A stretch of DNA of 64,000 nucleotides. It comes from Owenia fusiformis (Eukaryota > Annelida > Polychaeta > Sabellida > Oweniidae). Location of the stretch: the NCBI GenBank assembly GCA_903813345.2, contig CAIIXF020000008.1, forward strand, positions 38,752,867 through 38,816,866, given 5' to 3'. Of this stretch, positions 49,201 to 58,000 are shown in pieces (the stretch's first letter is position 1; each line of letters opens with the position of its first letter). Below the pieces are notes generated by a model. That model had not been told where the DNA came from. It searched no databases and was given only the letters and a program-made list of their open reading frames with translations. The position numbers and the translations under genes were made by a program.

Positions 49201-51807
49201 AGAAGGAACATTTGGTATCATTATTATGTGCGCTGTAAGTAGATTTGTTGTCCAATCGCAGTTCATGAATTTATGGTCATGAGAATGTTTTGACCATTCA
49301 TTGTTCTGGGTCATGTGATGTTATATGACCAGTCACAAATACTTAATTACTGCATGTGTGCATGTTTTATGAGTGTTCTATATATTTATATCTTTTATTG
49401 ACTCCCTGGTGTCATTACAATGTCATATTATTCTGCTGACTCTATTTCAGATTGTTCTCCCAGCAATGTACTTCATCCCCGGATCTCAACTCAATGGTAG
49501 TTATGAGAACAGTCTGGACGCTCTCTATCAAATCAAGAATGATTACAAACTGGCCATCTTCTGCCTCTTGTATCTTCTCTCTATTGCATTCTACAATTAC
49601 TTTGGCCTGGCAGTGACAAAGTCTTTAACAGGTGAGTGATGAGGGAAGTTTAGGGAAAAGGAACAAATAAAACTGAAAATGGGAAAATGGGGATTTTACC
49701 ACCTGGAGTAAATACAGAATGCATTTTATTTTTTCCTGTCATTTCTAGGGCAGCCCTTAACGTTGGACTTTTCAAAAATGTGAGAGAGATCCCTGTTAAT
49801 AAGATATTTCTGATTTGTTGTACTGAAAAATAAGACATTTTCTCGTGTAAGATTATTTGTGAATATTATATTTTGAGGGAATTAAACCAAAAAGAAATTA
49901 GATTTGAGCAAAACACAAATAGCGTAGATTGACATATTGTATACATTGAATACATGTATCACCAGATTTTGATCAAATTAATATGTACATGTATCCACTT
50001 TTGTCATAATCAGAAGTCATGGTTGTAGCCTGGAGTAATAGCTTTGTGTATTCCCATATTGAAACAAATAAATATTAATGCATCAATAATATATTTTTGA
50101 ATATTGCAGCTGTTCACAGGACTCTCATAGATGCTTGTAGGACCATTGTAGTGTGGATAACAGGGCTTGTGATATACTATTTCTATAATAATATTTGAAT
50201 ATTGCAGCTGTTCACAGGACTCTCATAGATGCTTATAGGACCATTGCAGTGTGGATAACAGGGCTTGTGATATACTATTTCTATAATAATATTTGAATAT
50301 TGCAGCTGTTCACAGGACTCTCATAGATGCTTATAGGACCATTGCAGTGTGGATAACAGGGCTTGTGATATACTATTTCTATAATAATATTTGAATATTG
50401 CAGCTGTTCACAGGACTCTCATAGATGCTTGTAGGACCATTGCAGTGTGGATAACAGGGCTTGTGATATACTATTTCTATAATAATATTTGAATATTGCA
50501 GCTGTTCACAGGACTCTCATAGATGCTTGTAGGACCATTGTAGTGTGGATAACAGGGCTTGTGATATACTATTTCTTCGATAAAGTAAGTTCTATTGATA
50601 TTCTGTATTGAAATTCTATAAATAAAGAGGTTAAGCAACACTACTTTTTACAACGTAAACCGCGAACGGGAAGGCGCACGCAGGTTTTTCTCGGGATGTG
50701 ATGTCAAATTGTTCTACTTATTTCCCGGTTTACGTACATCCAAACTTGAAACATCAAAGTCTAGTTAGGTCGTTCCGTAAAGGATTTTAAGTACTTTATC
50801 AAGTTCGATCGATTTTAATATGATATACAGCTGTAGGTCGAATGCATGAATATGTTTGACACAAATCTGTGTACGTATCGAGATCATTTGTCTCCAATCT
50901 AATCAAATATGACTTGAATATTGAAGCTCCCATTTCATAATGTAAAATCTGATGAGATTACATACATGGCAATTGCCCACATCTCAAATCATCTTAATTC
51001 TACTGTACATATTGTATTCCAACAACTAAATTAAGCAGCATGGAGACAACACATACATGGAAGACGACATTGAACTAGTATTAACATATTGTATTTTGTA
51101 AGATTCAAGATGTCATAAAACACTGCCACTGCCAGTGAAACATCTCCTTTCATCAATTTGTTAATAAAGTAATATTTTATACTTTTTATACTTTTAAATT
51201 AGAAAATAATACGAACGGCCCCTAAGAAAAAGGAAAAAACATTTTAAGGTTTACGTTACGTCTAATGTGCTCAGCTTAAAGCACTTTTGTTCATAGTGCG
51301 TAAACGGGAACGTAAAGGTTTATGTTTGCGGTTCACGTCATAAAAAATCGTCTTGCTAAACCTCTCTAATGTTTTCAGTCATCCATTACATGTACTGTAC
51401 ATGGGCCATACCTAAAATAATATGCCATAGTTGTATAATAATAGTATATCTTTTGTTTTGCCTTGTCTTTTAAAATTTGCACCACCTACTTTTAGATCCT
51501 TGTTACACCCCTACTACCTATCATCTTCAAAAATCATTGTAATTTTGCATTTCAGAGTTTTGGTGAAGAATTTGATTCAACATATGGACTTTTACAAATT
51601 GATGGGTTCTTATTTTTAATGATTGGCACGGCTATGTATAATGGACTTATGCCAATGCCATGGTTCTCATGTTGCCGGGAACCAACAGAAGAATTAATGA
51701 CAATTCAGGCAAATGATGGCAATATTCAGGAAGACACTAGCGCTGAAAATGCAACAGAGAAGACTGGACTAATAAGGGGACAGAGGAAAGAGCCTATATA
51801 CTCATGA
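31112..51807 (+). CDS. SLC35F6: SLC35F6-like transporter, twelve exons, 415 aa
   Basis: Coding exons: 31112-31206, 36155-36246, 40891-40958, 41934-41992, 42574-42635, 43668-43747, 48462-48597, 48824-48918, 49190-49234, 49451-49631, 50502-50584, 51556-51807. All introns are GT-AG, phases agree, and the total is 1248 nt with TGA. The product resembles human SLC35F6 end to end: VLLVVGMLVTGSINTLSKK (TM1), FDHPWFQTVIMFLGE, LVGTSLAG, QMLRGSIIIFAGLLS, an EamA-type second half with SQMIVEEALL, LAVTKSL, and FLFLMIGTAMYNGL. About ten membrane segments are expected. It belongs to the drug/metabolite transporter superfamily; the human protein is lysosomal/mitochondrial and its substrate is unsettled. It is about 44 aa longer than human, mostly in the loop after TM2 and at the C-terminus. 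Introns 2, 4, 5, 6 and 10 are occupied by tandem arrays. Confidence 0.92.
31644..32057. mobile_element. 414-bp palindromic foldback element, copy 1
   Basis: Almost perfect inverted repeat with ends GGTCAGGGTGCATGATG / CATCATGCACCCTGACC and a short AT-rich centre near 31850. It is flanked by TTAA at 31640-31643 and 32058-32061. No coding capacity. The TTAA duplication is compatible with piggyBac- or Kolobok-like mobilisation, but the ends are not diagnostic. Confidence 0.8.
32110..33545. repeat. TTACTC/CTGCTC low-complexity satellite
   Basis: Irregular repeats of words like GCTTACTCTTTACTCC and TCTGTTCTGCTCTG run from 32110 and are interrupted by the second foldback at 32239-32652. The 303-aa plus-strand frame is a translation of this satellite. 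Related text recurs at 34500-34570. Confidence 0.85.
32239..32652. mobile_element. 414-bp palindromic foldback element, copy 2
   Basis: Same element as 31644-32057, same length, in opposite orientation. It is inserted in the TTACTC satellite and flanked by TTCA at 32235-32238 and 32653-32656. Confidence 0.8.
33546..35300. other. SLC35F6 intron 1, no gene recognised
   Basis: CAATCAAATTCTGAGATTAG occurs three times (near 33565, 33685, 33780). The remainder is unique AT-rich sequence with short frames of no recognised similarity. Confidence 0.4.
35390..35500 (+). promoter_or_regulatory. Promoter-like cluster (CCAAT, CRE, TATA)
   Basis: ATTGGTCA (near 35402), a full palindromic TGACGTCA (35426-35433), CATATATAG (35445-35453) and GATTGGC (near 35484) lie within 100 bases. 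No open frame follows. It could be an alternative promoter, an RNA gene promoter or a relic. Confidence 0.3.
35686..35718. other. Perfect 14-bp-stem hairpin
   Basis: GCTAAAGAGCCTTA, loop AAATC, TAAGGCTCTTTAGC. A second imperfect version follows at 35722-35757. Confidence 0.7.
36155..36246 (+). CDS. SLC35F6: SLC35F6-like exon 2
   Basis: Encodes IVPGYPNISANNTATPHK then FDHPWFQTVIMFL. The lumenal loop carries N-glycosylation sequons NIS and NNT. Acceptor ATTTTTCAG, donor GTGTGT. Confidence 0.88.
36429..36893. mobile_element. TIR element of TTGAAACG words
   Basis: The ends TTAAGGGGTGTATACACT and AGTGTATACAGGGCTTTA are inverted repeats. The interior is built from TTGAAATGCTTGAAACGG-type words, mostly direct with some inverted. 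The termini resemble those of the element at 53194-53901 while the interior words differ. Confidence 0.6.
36894..40613. repeat. 87-bp minisatellite in SLC35F6 intron 2
   Basis: About 43 copies of an 87-base unit (GGACATGGCACATCAGTGG, CCCACTTTTGTCATTAACTA, ATAACTAGGGCTGTACTG, TTCTTCACGACCACACTTCAG), with some truncated copies at 39600-39850. Each unit reads like a 3' splice site: branch-like TTAACTAATAAC, a C/T-rich stretch, then CTTCAG. It begins at the right end of the 36429 element and stops 277 bases before exon 3. Confidence 0.93.
40891..40958 (+). CDS. SLC35F6: SLC35F6-like exon 3
   Basis: Encodes EALCLIGLFISRHKERKKLQ then VE, completing the FLGE motif. Acceptor TATGTTTCAG, donor GTTTGT. 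Confidence 0.87.
41385..41837. mobile_element. hAT-like MITE with 29-G run
   Basis: Terminal inverted repeats CAGGCCTGTCAACT / AGTTGACAGGCCTG are flanked by direct TAGTGG (41379-41384, 41838-41843). The centre has GCGCGCGCTACGCTCGCG followed by an uninterrupted run of 29 G at 41581-41609. No transposase. It is inserted in intron 3. Confidence 0.6.
41934..41992 (+). CDS. SLC35F6: SLC35F6-like exon 4
   Basis: Encodes YAQKLLESQDVVHHPPKLP plus AG. This cytosolic loop is poorly conserved. Acceptor GTTTTTCAG, donor GTAATT. Confidence 0.82.
42364..42573. repeat. 49-bp acceptor-edge repeat (SLC35F6 exon 5)
   Basis: Five copies of CCTTGAACTTACAG plus GGTG spaced 49 bases apart. The last is the real exon 5 acceptor. 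The intervening text is AACCATACTTTAATTATT and AAATAATGATTAT. Confidence 0.93.
42574..42635 (+). CDS. SLC35F6: SLC35F6-like exon 5
   Basis: Encodes VFQIILAIPTCFDLVGTSLA, aligned to human LLFLPPALCDMTGTSL. The exon has a tandem array abutting each side: acceptor copies upstream and donor copies downstream. Confidence 0.88.
42636..43388. repeat. 53-bp donor-edge repeat (SLC35F6 exon 5)
   Basis: About 14 copies of GTAAAGTTATTCAGTCCTTA, TGTAGAACACTTTATATACC, ATACCATGTACAT. The first copy starts with the genuine exon 5 donor GTAAAG, so every unit offers the same donor-like hexamer. Confidence 0.92.
43668..43747 (+). CDS. SLC35F6: SLC35F6-like exon 6
   Basis: Encodes IGLLYVNASVWQMLRGSI then IIFAGLLS, the most conserved block (human QMLRGAVIIFTGLFS). 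Acceptor ACTTTGCAG, donor GTAAGT. Confidence 0.92.
43838..45110. repeat. Dispersed AAATGGCGGCC-type repeat and unique DNA
   Basis: 43838-44330 belongs to the family at 4530. 44330-45110 is unique-looking. The block separates a single 52-base repeat unit at 43785-43835 from the main array that starts at 45195. Confidence 0.6.
45195..48297. repeat. 52-bp minisatellite in SLC35F6 intron 6
   Basis: About 60 copies of GGTTACACTTTGGAATTGCAG, read as GGTTACACTTTG then GAATTGCAG, followed by TCATATGCTGTCCTTTTCTC and ATGTTGATAAT. Each contains TTGCAG after a CTTTTCTCATG tract, so each can present as a 3' splice site. Higher-order copies exist: 45505-45699 recurs at 45867-46061, 362 bases (seven units) later. 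It lies between exons 6 and 7 and ends 165 bases before exon 7. Confidence 0.93.
48462..48597 (+). CDS. SLC35F6: SLC35F6-like exon 7
   Basis: Encodes KIFLKRKLRCMHWSG, IFIVIIGLALVGISSIL and KDENAAADSKAFL: a cytosolic basic turn, a membrane helix and a hydrophilic loop. Acceptor ATATTTTCAG, donor GTAAGA. Confidence 0.9.
48824..48918 (+). CDS. SLC35F6: SLC35F6-like exon 8
   Basis: Encodes IAMILAGQAVSASQMIVEEA then LLKKRGYPPLQ, matching human LLIIMAQIIVAIQMVLEEKFV. Acceptor ATGATTTAG, donor GTACAA. Confidence 0.9.
49190..49234 (+). CDS. SLC35F6: SLC35F6-like exon 9
   Basis: A 45-base exon, VVGLEGTFGIIIMCA, matching human AVGTEGLFGFVILS. Acceptor TATTTTTAG, donor GTAAGT. Confidence 0.88.
49451..49631 (+). 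CDS. SLC35F6: SLC35F6-like exon 10
   Basis: Encodes IVLPAMYFIPGSQLNG, SYENSLDALYQI, LAIFCLLYLLSIAFYNYFG and LAVTKSLT. Matches human VPMYYIPAG, EDALDAFCQ and SIAFFNFAGISVTKEL. Confidence 0.92.
50101..50501. repeat. 98-bp exon-edge repeat (SLC35F6 exon 11 acceptor)
   Basis: Exon-11 starts occur at 50110, 50208, 50306, 50404 and 50502 (the real one), exactly 98 bases apart. Each upstream copy has acceptor GAATATTGCAG and the first 69-70 bases of the exon, then diverges into ATAATAATATTTGA with an in-frame stop and no donor. The middle copies differ at two positions (Cys to Tyr, Val to Ala). Confidence 0.96.
50502..50584 (+). CDS. SLC35F6: SLC35F6-like exon 11
   Basis: Encodes VHRTLIDACRTIVVWITGL then VIYYFFDK, matching human LDSLRTVVIWALSLALGW. 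It is the fifth and only complete copy in a 98-base tandem repeat; donor GTAAGT is present only here. Confidence 0.9.
51556..51807 (+). CDS. SLC35F6: SLC35F6-like exon 12 (last)
   Basis: Encodes SFGEEFDSTYGLLQIDGFLF, LMIGTAMYNGLMPMPWFSCC, an acidic tail and GLIRGQRKEPIYS-stop. The LMIGTAMYNGL segment equals human LLIGTALYNGL. Confidence 0.92.
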   Translation, partial: SFGEEFDSTYGLLQIDGFLFLMIGTAMYNGLMPMPWFSCCREPTEELMTIQANDGNIQEDTSAENATEKTGLIRGQRKEPIYS

Positions 51808-52990
51808 TGATAGGATGAAATTTAACAAATTGTCTTCAAACTCAGTCTTAGAGAAAGTAACCTCAATATTCAGTCATTGAAATTTGCTGAAATTTAGGCT
51901 GTCCCGATGTTTTAACCATGACTTAAATTAAATACAGAATAGCCATGTGGCATATATTGCATAATAGGATTGATAATTGCATTGATGATCAGATTTTTAA
52001 AAATATACCTTAAAGGGATATTCCTTGCCAGAGCATCTCTCTCCTAATATGGTAGCTATAACATAACCTTATACTTCCATTGTTTAGTAAAACACGGAAA
52101 ATGTTTTGATAGGGTCAATACTGATCACATAAAAATGTAGTGTTCAATTCCAGTAGAATATTCTGTTTCAATTTTGTGAATGATTTAATCCATTTAAAAG
52201 TCTCTTCCTTTATTCTAAGCTGACAAGCTCTGAAAATATTTTTGCAAATAGGCCAAAAGTAAGGACCACTCATCTAGAAATGATTTTGTGATACTTTCCT
52301 ATAATGTTACAGGCAAGGTTATGGAAGTTGAGAGTCGATGACATCACTTCCTGAGTGAAATCTTACAGATTTAACATGGTTCATAATACTTTTAAAAATA
52401 ATACATTTTCCAATTTAGGTTCACAGGATAATAAATTACTATATCTAGTATCAGTTGGACTCTATGAAAACCCTACATCACACACATATTTTAAAATATA
52501 CGAATTTCGGAAATGTGTTGAGATGAGGTCTTAGATAATGTATTTTTGGAAAAATGGATTGATATTTTTAACGTCTGATAACTTTACTTTGAAGAAAACA
52601 TATTATTTTAATAAAGATTGACAAATGTGTGGTCAGAATAATTTCATTGTAAAGCATATAACTGTCTGAATCATTTGCCACACCACACATTCTTCATGAT
52701 AAACCATGACATCTCATTTCTTCTCAGGTGAAACAGAAAGATGCTATGAGTATCAGAATGCCATACCTTGTGTTTTTTATTAACTTTCTTTGTATTTATA
52801 CCGTACTGCCTGTCATTCTCTACAAGTTTGTAAACGTAGTTGACTTATGTTCGCACAAAAGAATGATAGCCATGGAATAATCAATAAATCAACAATTTTA
52901 TAATTAAATTGAACCTATAATGTTAATGTTTTATACTGGTCGTTAATGATAAATACTATCTTTTCAAATATTTATAATTAAATTTCCATA
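51808..52990 (+). other. SLC35F6-like 3' UTR and flank
   Basis: No further coding. Polyadenylation-type AATAAA occurs at 52610-52615 and 52883-52888; either could end the transcript. Confidence 0.5.
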
Positions 52991-52994
52991 GTAT

Positions 52995-53055
52995 TCACGG
53001 TGTAGAGCATCAGTCTTTGGATCCAAGGGTTCTAGGCTCGATTCACACATGGGGC
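52995..53055 (+). repeat. tRNA-like SINE fragment
   Basis: GTGTAGAGCATCAGTC, then a possible anticodon arm, then GGGTTCTAGGCTCGATTC, a B-box-like sequence. The 5' part of a tRNA is missing, so this is more likely a tRNA-derived SINE remnant than a tRNA gene. Confidence 0.35.
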
Positions 53056-53193
53056 ATTGAATTTAGCACACTTTCAATATCATTCCCCTGGGGCGCCCTC
53101 TGGTCGGCTAGTTAGTGGCCTTTTGAAAAATGGCCGCCATTTGTGTTATGCGTCTTATTTTACGTTTTTTGTTGAAAATTTTTATGTGACTAC

Positions 53194-53901
53194 TAAAGCT
53201 CGGTATACACCAATGGGGCAAGTTGGGACCTCCATAGACTTAACATTGCATGGGATTTTGCCCCATAGTCCGTGTGACTCCATGGGACTCCGTGGAATTT
53301 TGTCCCATCGAGTCCCACGAGGTCCATGAAGTCCCACGTGGGACTCATTGGGGCAAGATGGGGCAAAATCCCATGGAGTCCCATCGAGAATGAACATGTT
53401 CATTCTTTCCATGGGGCATCGTGGGATTTTCGATCATATGACGTGTTGTGTGAAGCCCAACATACACCAATGGGACACGGTGGGATTTGATGGGGCAAAT
53501 TGGGATTGGATGGGGCAAGATGGGACTCGATGGGACAAGTGGGATTTTGCCGCATTGGTGTAAGACTCCATGGGACTCCGTCGGATTTTGCCCCATCGAG
53601 TCCCACGAGGTCCCATGAAGTCCCACGTGGGACTCGATGGGGCAAGATGGGGCAAAATCCCACGGAGTCCCACGTGGGATTTAGATCATATGACGTATCA
53701 CGTGATTTGCTTCATGGGACTCCGTGGGATCTGATGGGACTTCATAGGGCTCAATGGGGCAAGTTGGGATTCGATGGGACTCGATGGGGCACAGTCATCA
53801 AGGTCCCATGGGACTTCGTGGGATTAGATGAGGCAAGTTGGGATTCGATGGGACTCGATGGGGCAAGTGGGATTTTGCCCCATTGGTGTATACCGGCTTT
53901 A
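53194..53901. mobile_element. TIR element of TGGGACTC/GGGGCAA words
   Basis: The ends TAAAGCTCGGTATACACC and GGTGTATACCGGCTTTA are inverted repeats that extend through CAATGGGGCAA (about 27 bases). The interior is made of words such as TGGGACTCGATGGGGCAAG and their complements (GAGTCCCA, TTGCCCCA). Frames on both strands read as repeats of GTRWGK and SHVGLHG and are not genes. It is flanked on each side by AAATGGCCGCC-type text. The termini are related to those of 36429-36893. Confidence 0.7.
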
Positions 53902-54962
53902 TTCAACTTGGCTAGGTTGTGGCCATTTTGAAAAGTGGCGGCCATCTTTGTATTATTTTACCTTTTTTGGGGGGCAGTAGTGCTTTGGGGTTGTCGTTTT
54001 CTAGTAGCAACATATACGCGAATGCAACTTTCGACTGTCGGCTACCGGATAATCTACTTTTTTGTGACCAACTCACTTAAATACGATGAATGGAATATAG
54101 TGGCAGGTAATGTTTGTACATAATGTCAACGACATACTTAAAATGTGTGTATTAGGTGGCCAATTCGATATCTTGTGCACTATCCTATTTTCTGATTCTG
54201 CTTTATTCAAATACCAGATATCTATGTCCAAATGAACAATATTACACCATCCGATTGAAAAACTTTGGTTTTCCGAGTTAGAGGCTAAAATTGACACCAG
54301 GGGTGTTATGAGTGACCAAAAAATTATTGACTGCGGATTTCCAAATTGTAGAAAATGTATACAAGCATAATTCACCCATAATACTTTTATCTCTATAATT
54401 AGCAATCAATTGTATGTTACTCTTAAATAAATTTATTATTACGCTTAAATGAATTTTAGAGTAATAAACAAGTAACAGAGTAGCAGTCAAGCATATTGAG
54501 TGAAGCTATGGCAATATGGAGCGAAAGGACCGGGAGTTGTTTGGAGAATGCATCGGGGGAGTTTTTCAAGCATTTCGCCATGTTTTCCATTTAAAAAACA
54601 TCAATACGCTTCAAAACATTGGGATGAGGTCACGGACGCTTTTTATGTCAACTGTATAAAGTTCATGAAAATTAGTTTCAAATTGATTTTAGTGTAATCC
54701 CCGGATGCAAATTATTCTAAATGTTTGAATTCATCCACTACATGACCCGTCTACTGTATGCCCGTATCAGTGTATGTTCAAGGGTATTTATAAAACTTAT
54801 TTCACCCACAAAGCTTATCTTCTGAAACCCTGCATTGTCTATTAAAATAGGTAAAGTGGGTCAACTACAGATGTGAACAAGTGTCAAGAGAGTCCCATGA
54901 TATACGAGCGATATGATATTGTTTCACTCAGACACAATAGGCATCAACTCATCTGATACACG

Positions 54963-55026
54963 ATGAATGTGTTGTTCGTTCTTTCCTTGGTCGCTGTTGC
55001 ATTTGGACAGGGGCCACAGCGATGCG
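54963..55026 (+). CDS. Ependymin-related exon 1
   Basis: Signal peptide exon, MNVLFVLSLVAVAFGQGPQR then C and one base. Donor GTAAGT. Confidence 0.82.
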
Positions 55027-58000
55027 GTAAGTAGGCTACATGTAAGATATGTCAAACTTTTAATTCTATTGATCTGTGTTAGTATTTGTTAACTTTAGCT
55101 TTTGGAATAAATGGCAATCAACCCTTTTCTAAAATTATGCTTTTTTCAGAGACACCAAAGCAATGGGAGGGAGAAATTACCATGGTAAGTGTCAGTTTGT
55201 TCAACCACTATTACTTTATTACAAATTGAATCCTTAAGTTCTTCTGTTGAATATACCTGCCGCTTGATCCCTGGCTGGATAGCCACATGTTACATGTATA
55301 TCTAATTGTTGAACAAGTTGATTCTAGGACTGTAAAAATCAGAGACTAACGGTCGGGTCTAATTGTCAATTTGATCTATTTTACTTTAAGCATTTCGGAA
55401 AATCCACTGATATTCTGTTAACCCGAATCTATTATTGTCATCATAAGGACATACAAGTGATACGCATGAGCATGGAAAGGAGTGGTATCGATATGGAGAA
55501 GTGAATTCAACAATGTTTTTCTCTTAAACCAATCATTGAAAACATTCTGTAAAATCACGGTATTTTATGTAATGCTGACTGATTGACAACAATTTATGCG
55601 AAAATTATTTAGAAATATTTTACATAACTGTTTTTGTTAACATTTTTTGTTTTTTTAGTGCAATTGTTTTCGCTCCTTTCTACCAATTCTTGAGAATGAA
55701 ATAAAATGTCTTTCCGAACCTTGTTGGAACAAAATAGCATATACAACATGCTTTTAGACCTCTCAATATTATAATTACATGTATACAAAGGAATTTTTGG
55801 TTGATTAAAAAAAAAATATTCAAAAAATTAAAAAAAAATCCCCCCAAAATAGATAAAAATCAAGATAAACCTTTTATTTCATTAACAAGATACTTTTTTA
55901 AAATTAACCAAAATTTGCAAAGTAGGCCAAAATTAGCTTGGGGCCAAGTTATAAACATCGCAAAAATCAGTGTTCGGAGCCCAATGCAATATTGGAAGAA
56001 AACATAAAACCAATGCTGACTGCATCCTTTTCATTCAATGTACCAAAAAGCCAATTTAGTCCTCTTTGCAATGGAATATCATTCATTCACAGGGAGTCAT
56101 CTCTGGCCGAATAATCATTAATTTTGCAAAATGGGGCAAAATTCAGCTCAGACCCAAGTTTTAAACATTGTATAAGTCAGTACAAGGGGCATAGGGGCTA
56201 TTGGGAGAAGGTGTGACAGGTGTGGCATAGACAGTGAAGTGTTCATACTCATACTCTTGCAAGAATACATCCTATACCCATCCAAATTGCCGCACATGAA
56301 GATGCGCTCATCTGTCCACGTCATGCATGGTTCAGCCCTGAGTCATCTCTGGGTTAAAACAGAGAAAAGCAGCCCATGGGCAATTTTTACTCGAGGTTTT
56401 GCAATATCTGGTGGAGGAAATTGTGAGCACAGATGCTCCTGAGATATCTCCAAAAGAAAAAGTCACAACATTTCAAACTTCCATTGGCACTTAGCCCTTG
56501 CACTGATTTTTTCAATATCTAAAACTTGGTGCAGAGCCGATCTTGACCCACTGTGCAATTGGAAGGATTACTCACCCAACCATTACCACATGTGAATGAA
56601 TGACATATCATTGCACAGAGGAGAGACGTGGCTTTATGGTACATTAAATGAAATTGATGTATTCATCACTAGTTTTGTGATTTTACGAGATATCTACTTG
56701 TTGCGTTTTTTTGATACGCCCTGTATAGCGATGACCATTTTAAAAGTAAATATCTAGTCTTATGTATAGTCTGTGCATCTAGTCTAGTATAGTTTCACAT
56801 GAATTATCATAATTTAATTAACGTTTTAGCACGACCACACCGATGGAATTGAGACGAGAGCTAAACTCACATACGATGGAGTGGGGGAAAGAACACGTTG
56901 GGTCGATAGAGTCTTCCTTAATGGAAAGACAGAATTTTATGATACACTTCGTCTTCATAGGGAGGTCGGTACAATTCAAATACGTTTTCTTTTTATGTAA
57001 TGGGTAATAACTATGGGCTCTATCTCCAGTGGTAACGCGGCCTATTCTCAAATCGTCTGCTTTTCAGAATGTTGAATACGTAGTTGATCTAAGAACCAAG
57101 AAATGTGAAAGACGCCCGTTGACTGAGCGTTTTCGAGTTTTTGAGATCCCACTGGGTGCAAAAAGCATGGGTGAAGCCTACGTCGGTAGCTCAGCACTTC
57201 TAGGCTCTGGTGTTCTGGTTGGATTATGGGAAGCAACTCTATCTGATCGTGATAATGGTAAGAGCACATGTCCGTCAGGAAAAATGTTAATTCCAAATAT
57301 AATTTGATAACAGGGTGTTCCAAAAGTAACAGGACTGGTGCTGGTATTTTGTTAAATATGCACCATTTGTCTTCAAAAGTGTACATAATGTACTTTCATG
57401 TATTGTAACTAGAACTGCAAAGTTTCGACAAAATTTATGAAACTCGGGAAGAGTTATGGATGGTAACATGACATCAGAATACCCGGGGCAACATTCGCAG
57501 AAAGTTCGAAGACTTAAAGCATTTTGTACATACATACATACATACATACATACATCCCATATCAAAGTTAAAATGCAACAACTGGTGAGAAATAAATTTG
57601 TTTAACATCATTTGATATTCCTATGTATCCTTTACTTTGAAAAGTAGTCTCCTCTTTGGTCAGTACACGAGTAACACTCTGAATCCATGGTTGAAACACG
57701 TTGTAAGAGATGAATTAGATACTTTCTTCAATAATACAAAATTGTTAGATATCACATTTTCACGGAAAAGTTGCCTCGGTATTGTGATGTCATGCTACTA
57801 TAGTAACCATTACTTTACCCACATTTTATCAATTCTTCTGAAACTTTACAACACCCTGCTTGCTTCTTAGTATACTTATGCAATATGCTGAGTTTCGGCC
57901 TGGGGTTTACTATTCCGCTCGCAGTTGCCCCTCCCCCTCCCACCTACTATTTCTAGACTAAATAATGGTGTATTTCAGGTTTATGGACTGGTCAATGGGC

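Noticed and set aside
50110-50501. Four additional coding exons of SLC35F6
   Set aside because: The copies lack donors and run into an in-frame TGA, so they cannot act as ordinary internal exons.
52995-53055. Functional tRNA gene
   Set aside because: There is a B-box-like sequence and an anticodon-like arm, but no acceptor stem or D-arm start; a SINE fragment is more likely.
53057-53945. Several overlapping frames on both strands rich in Gly, Trp, Asp, Pro and Ser
   Set aside because: They are translations of the TGGGACTC-word element; frames are equally open on both strands because of the words.
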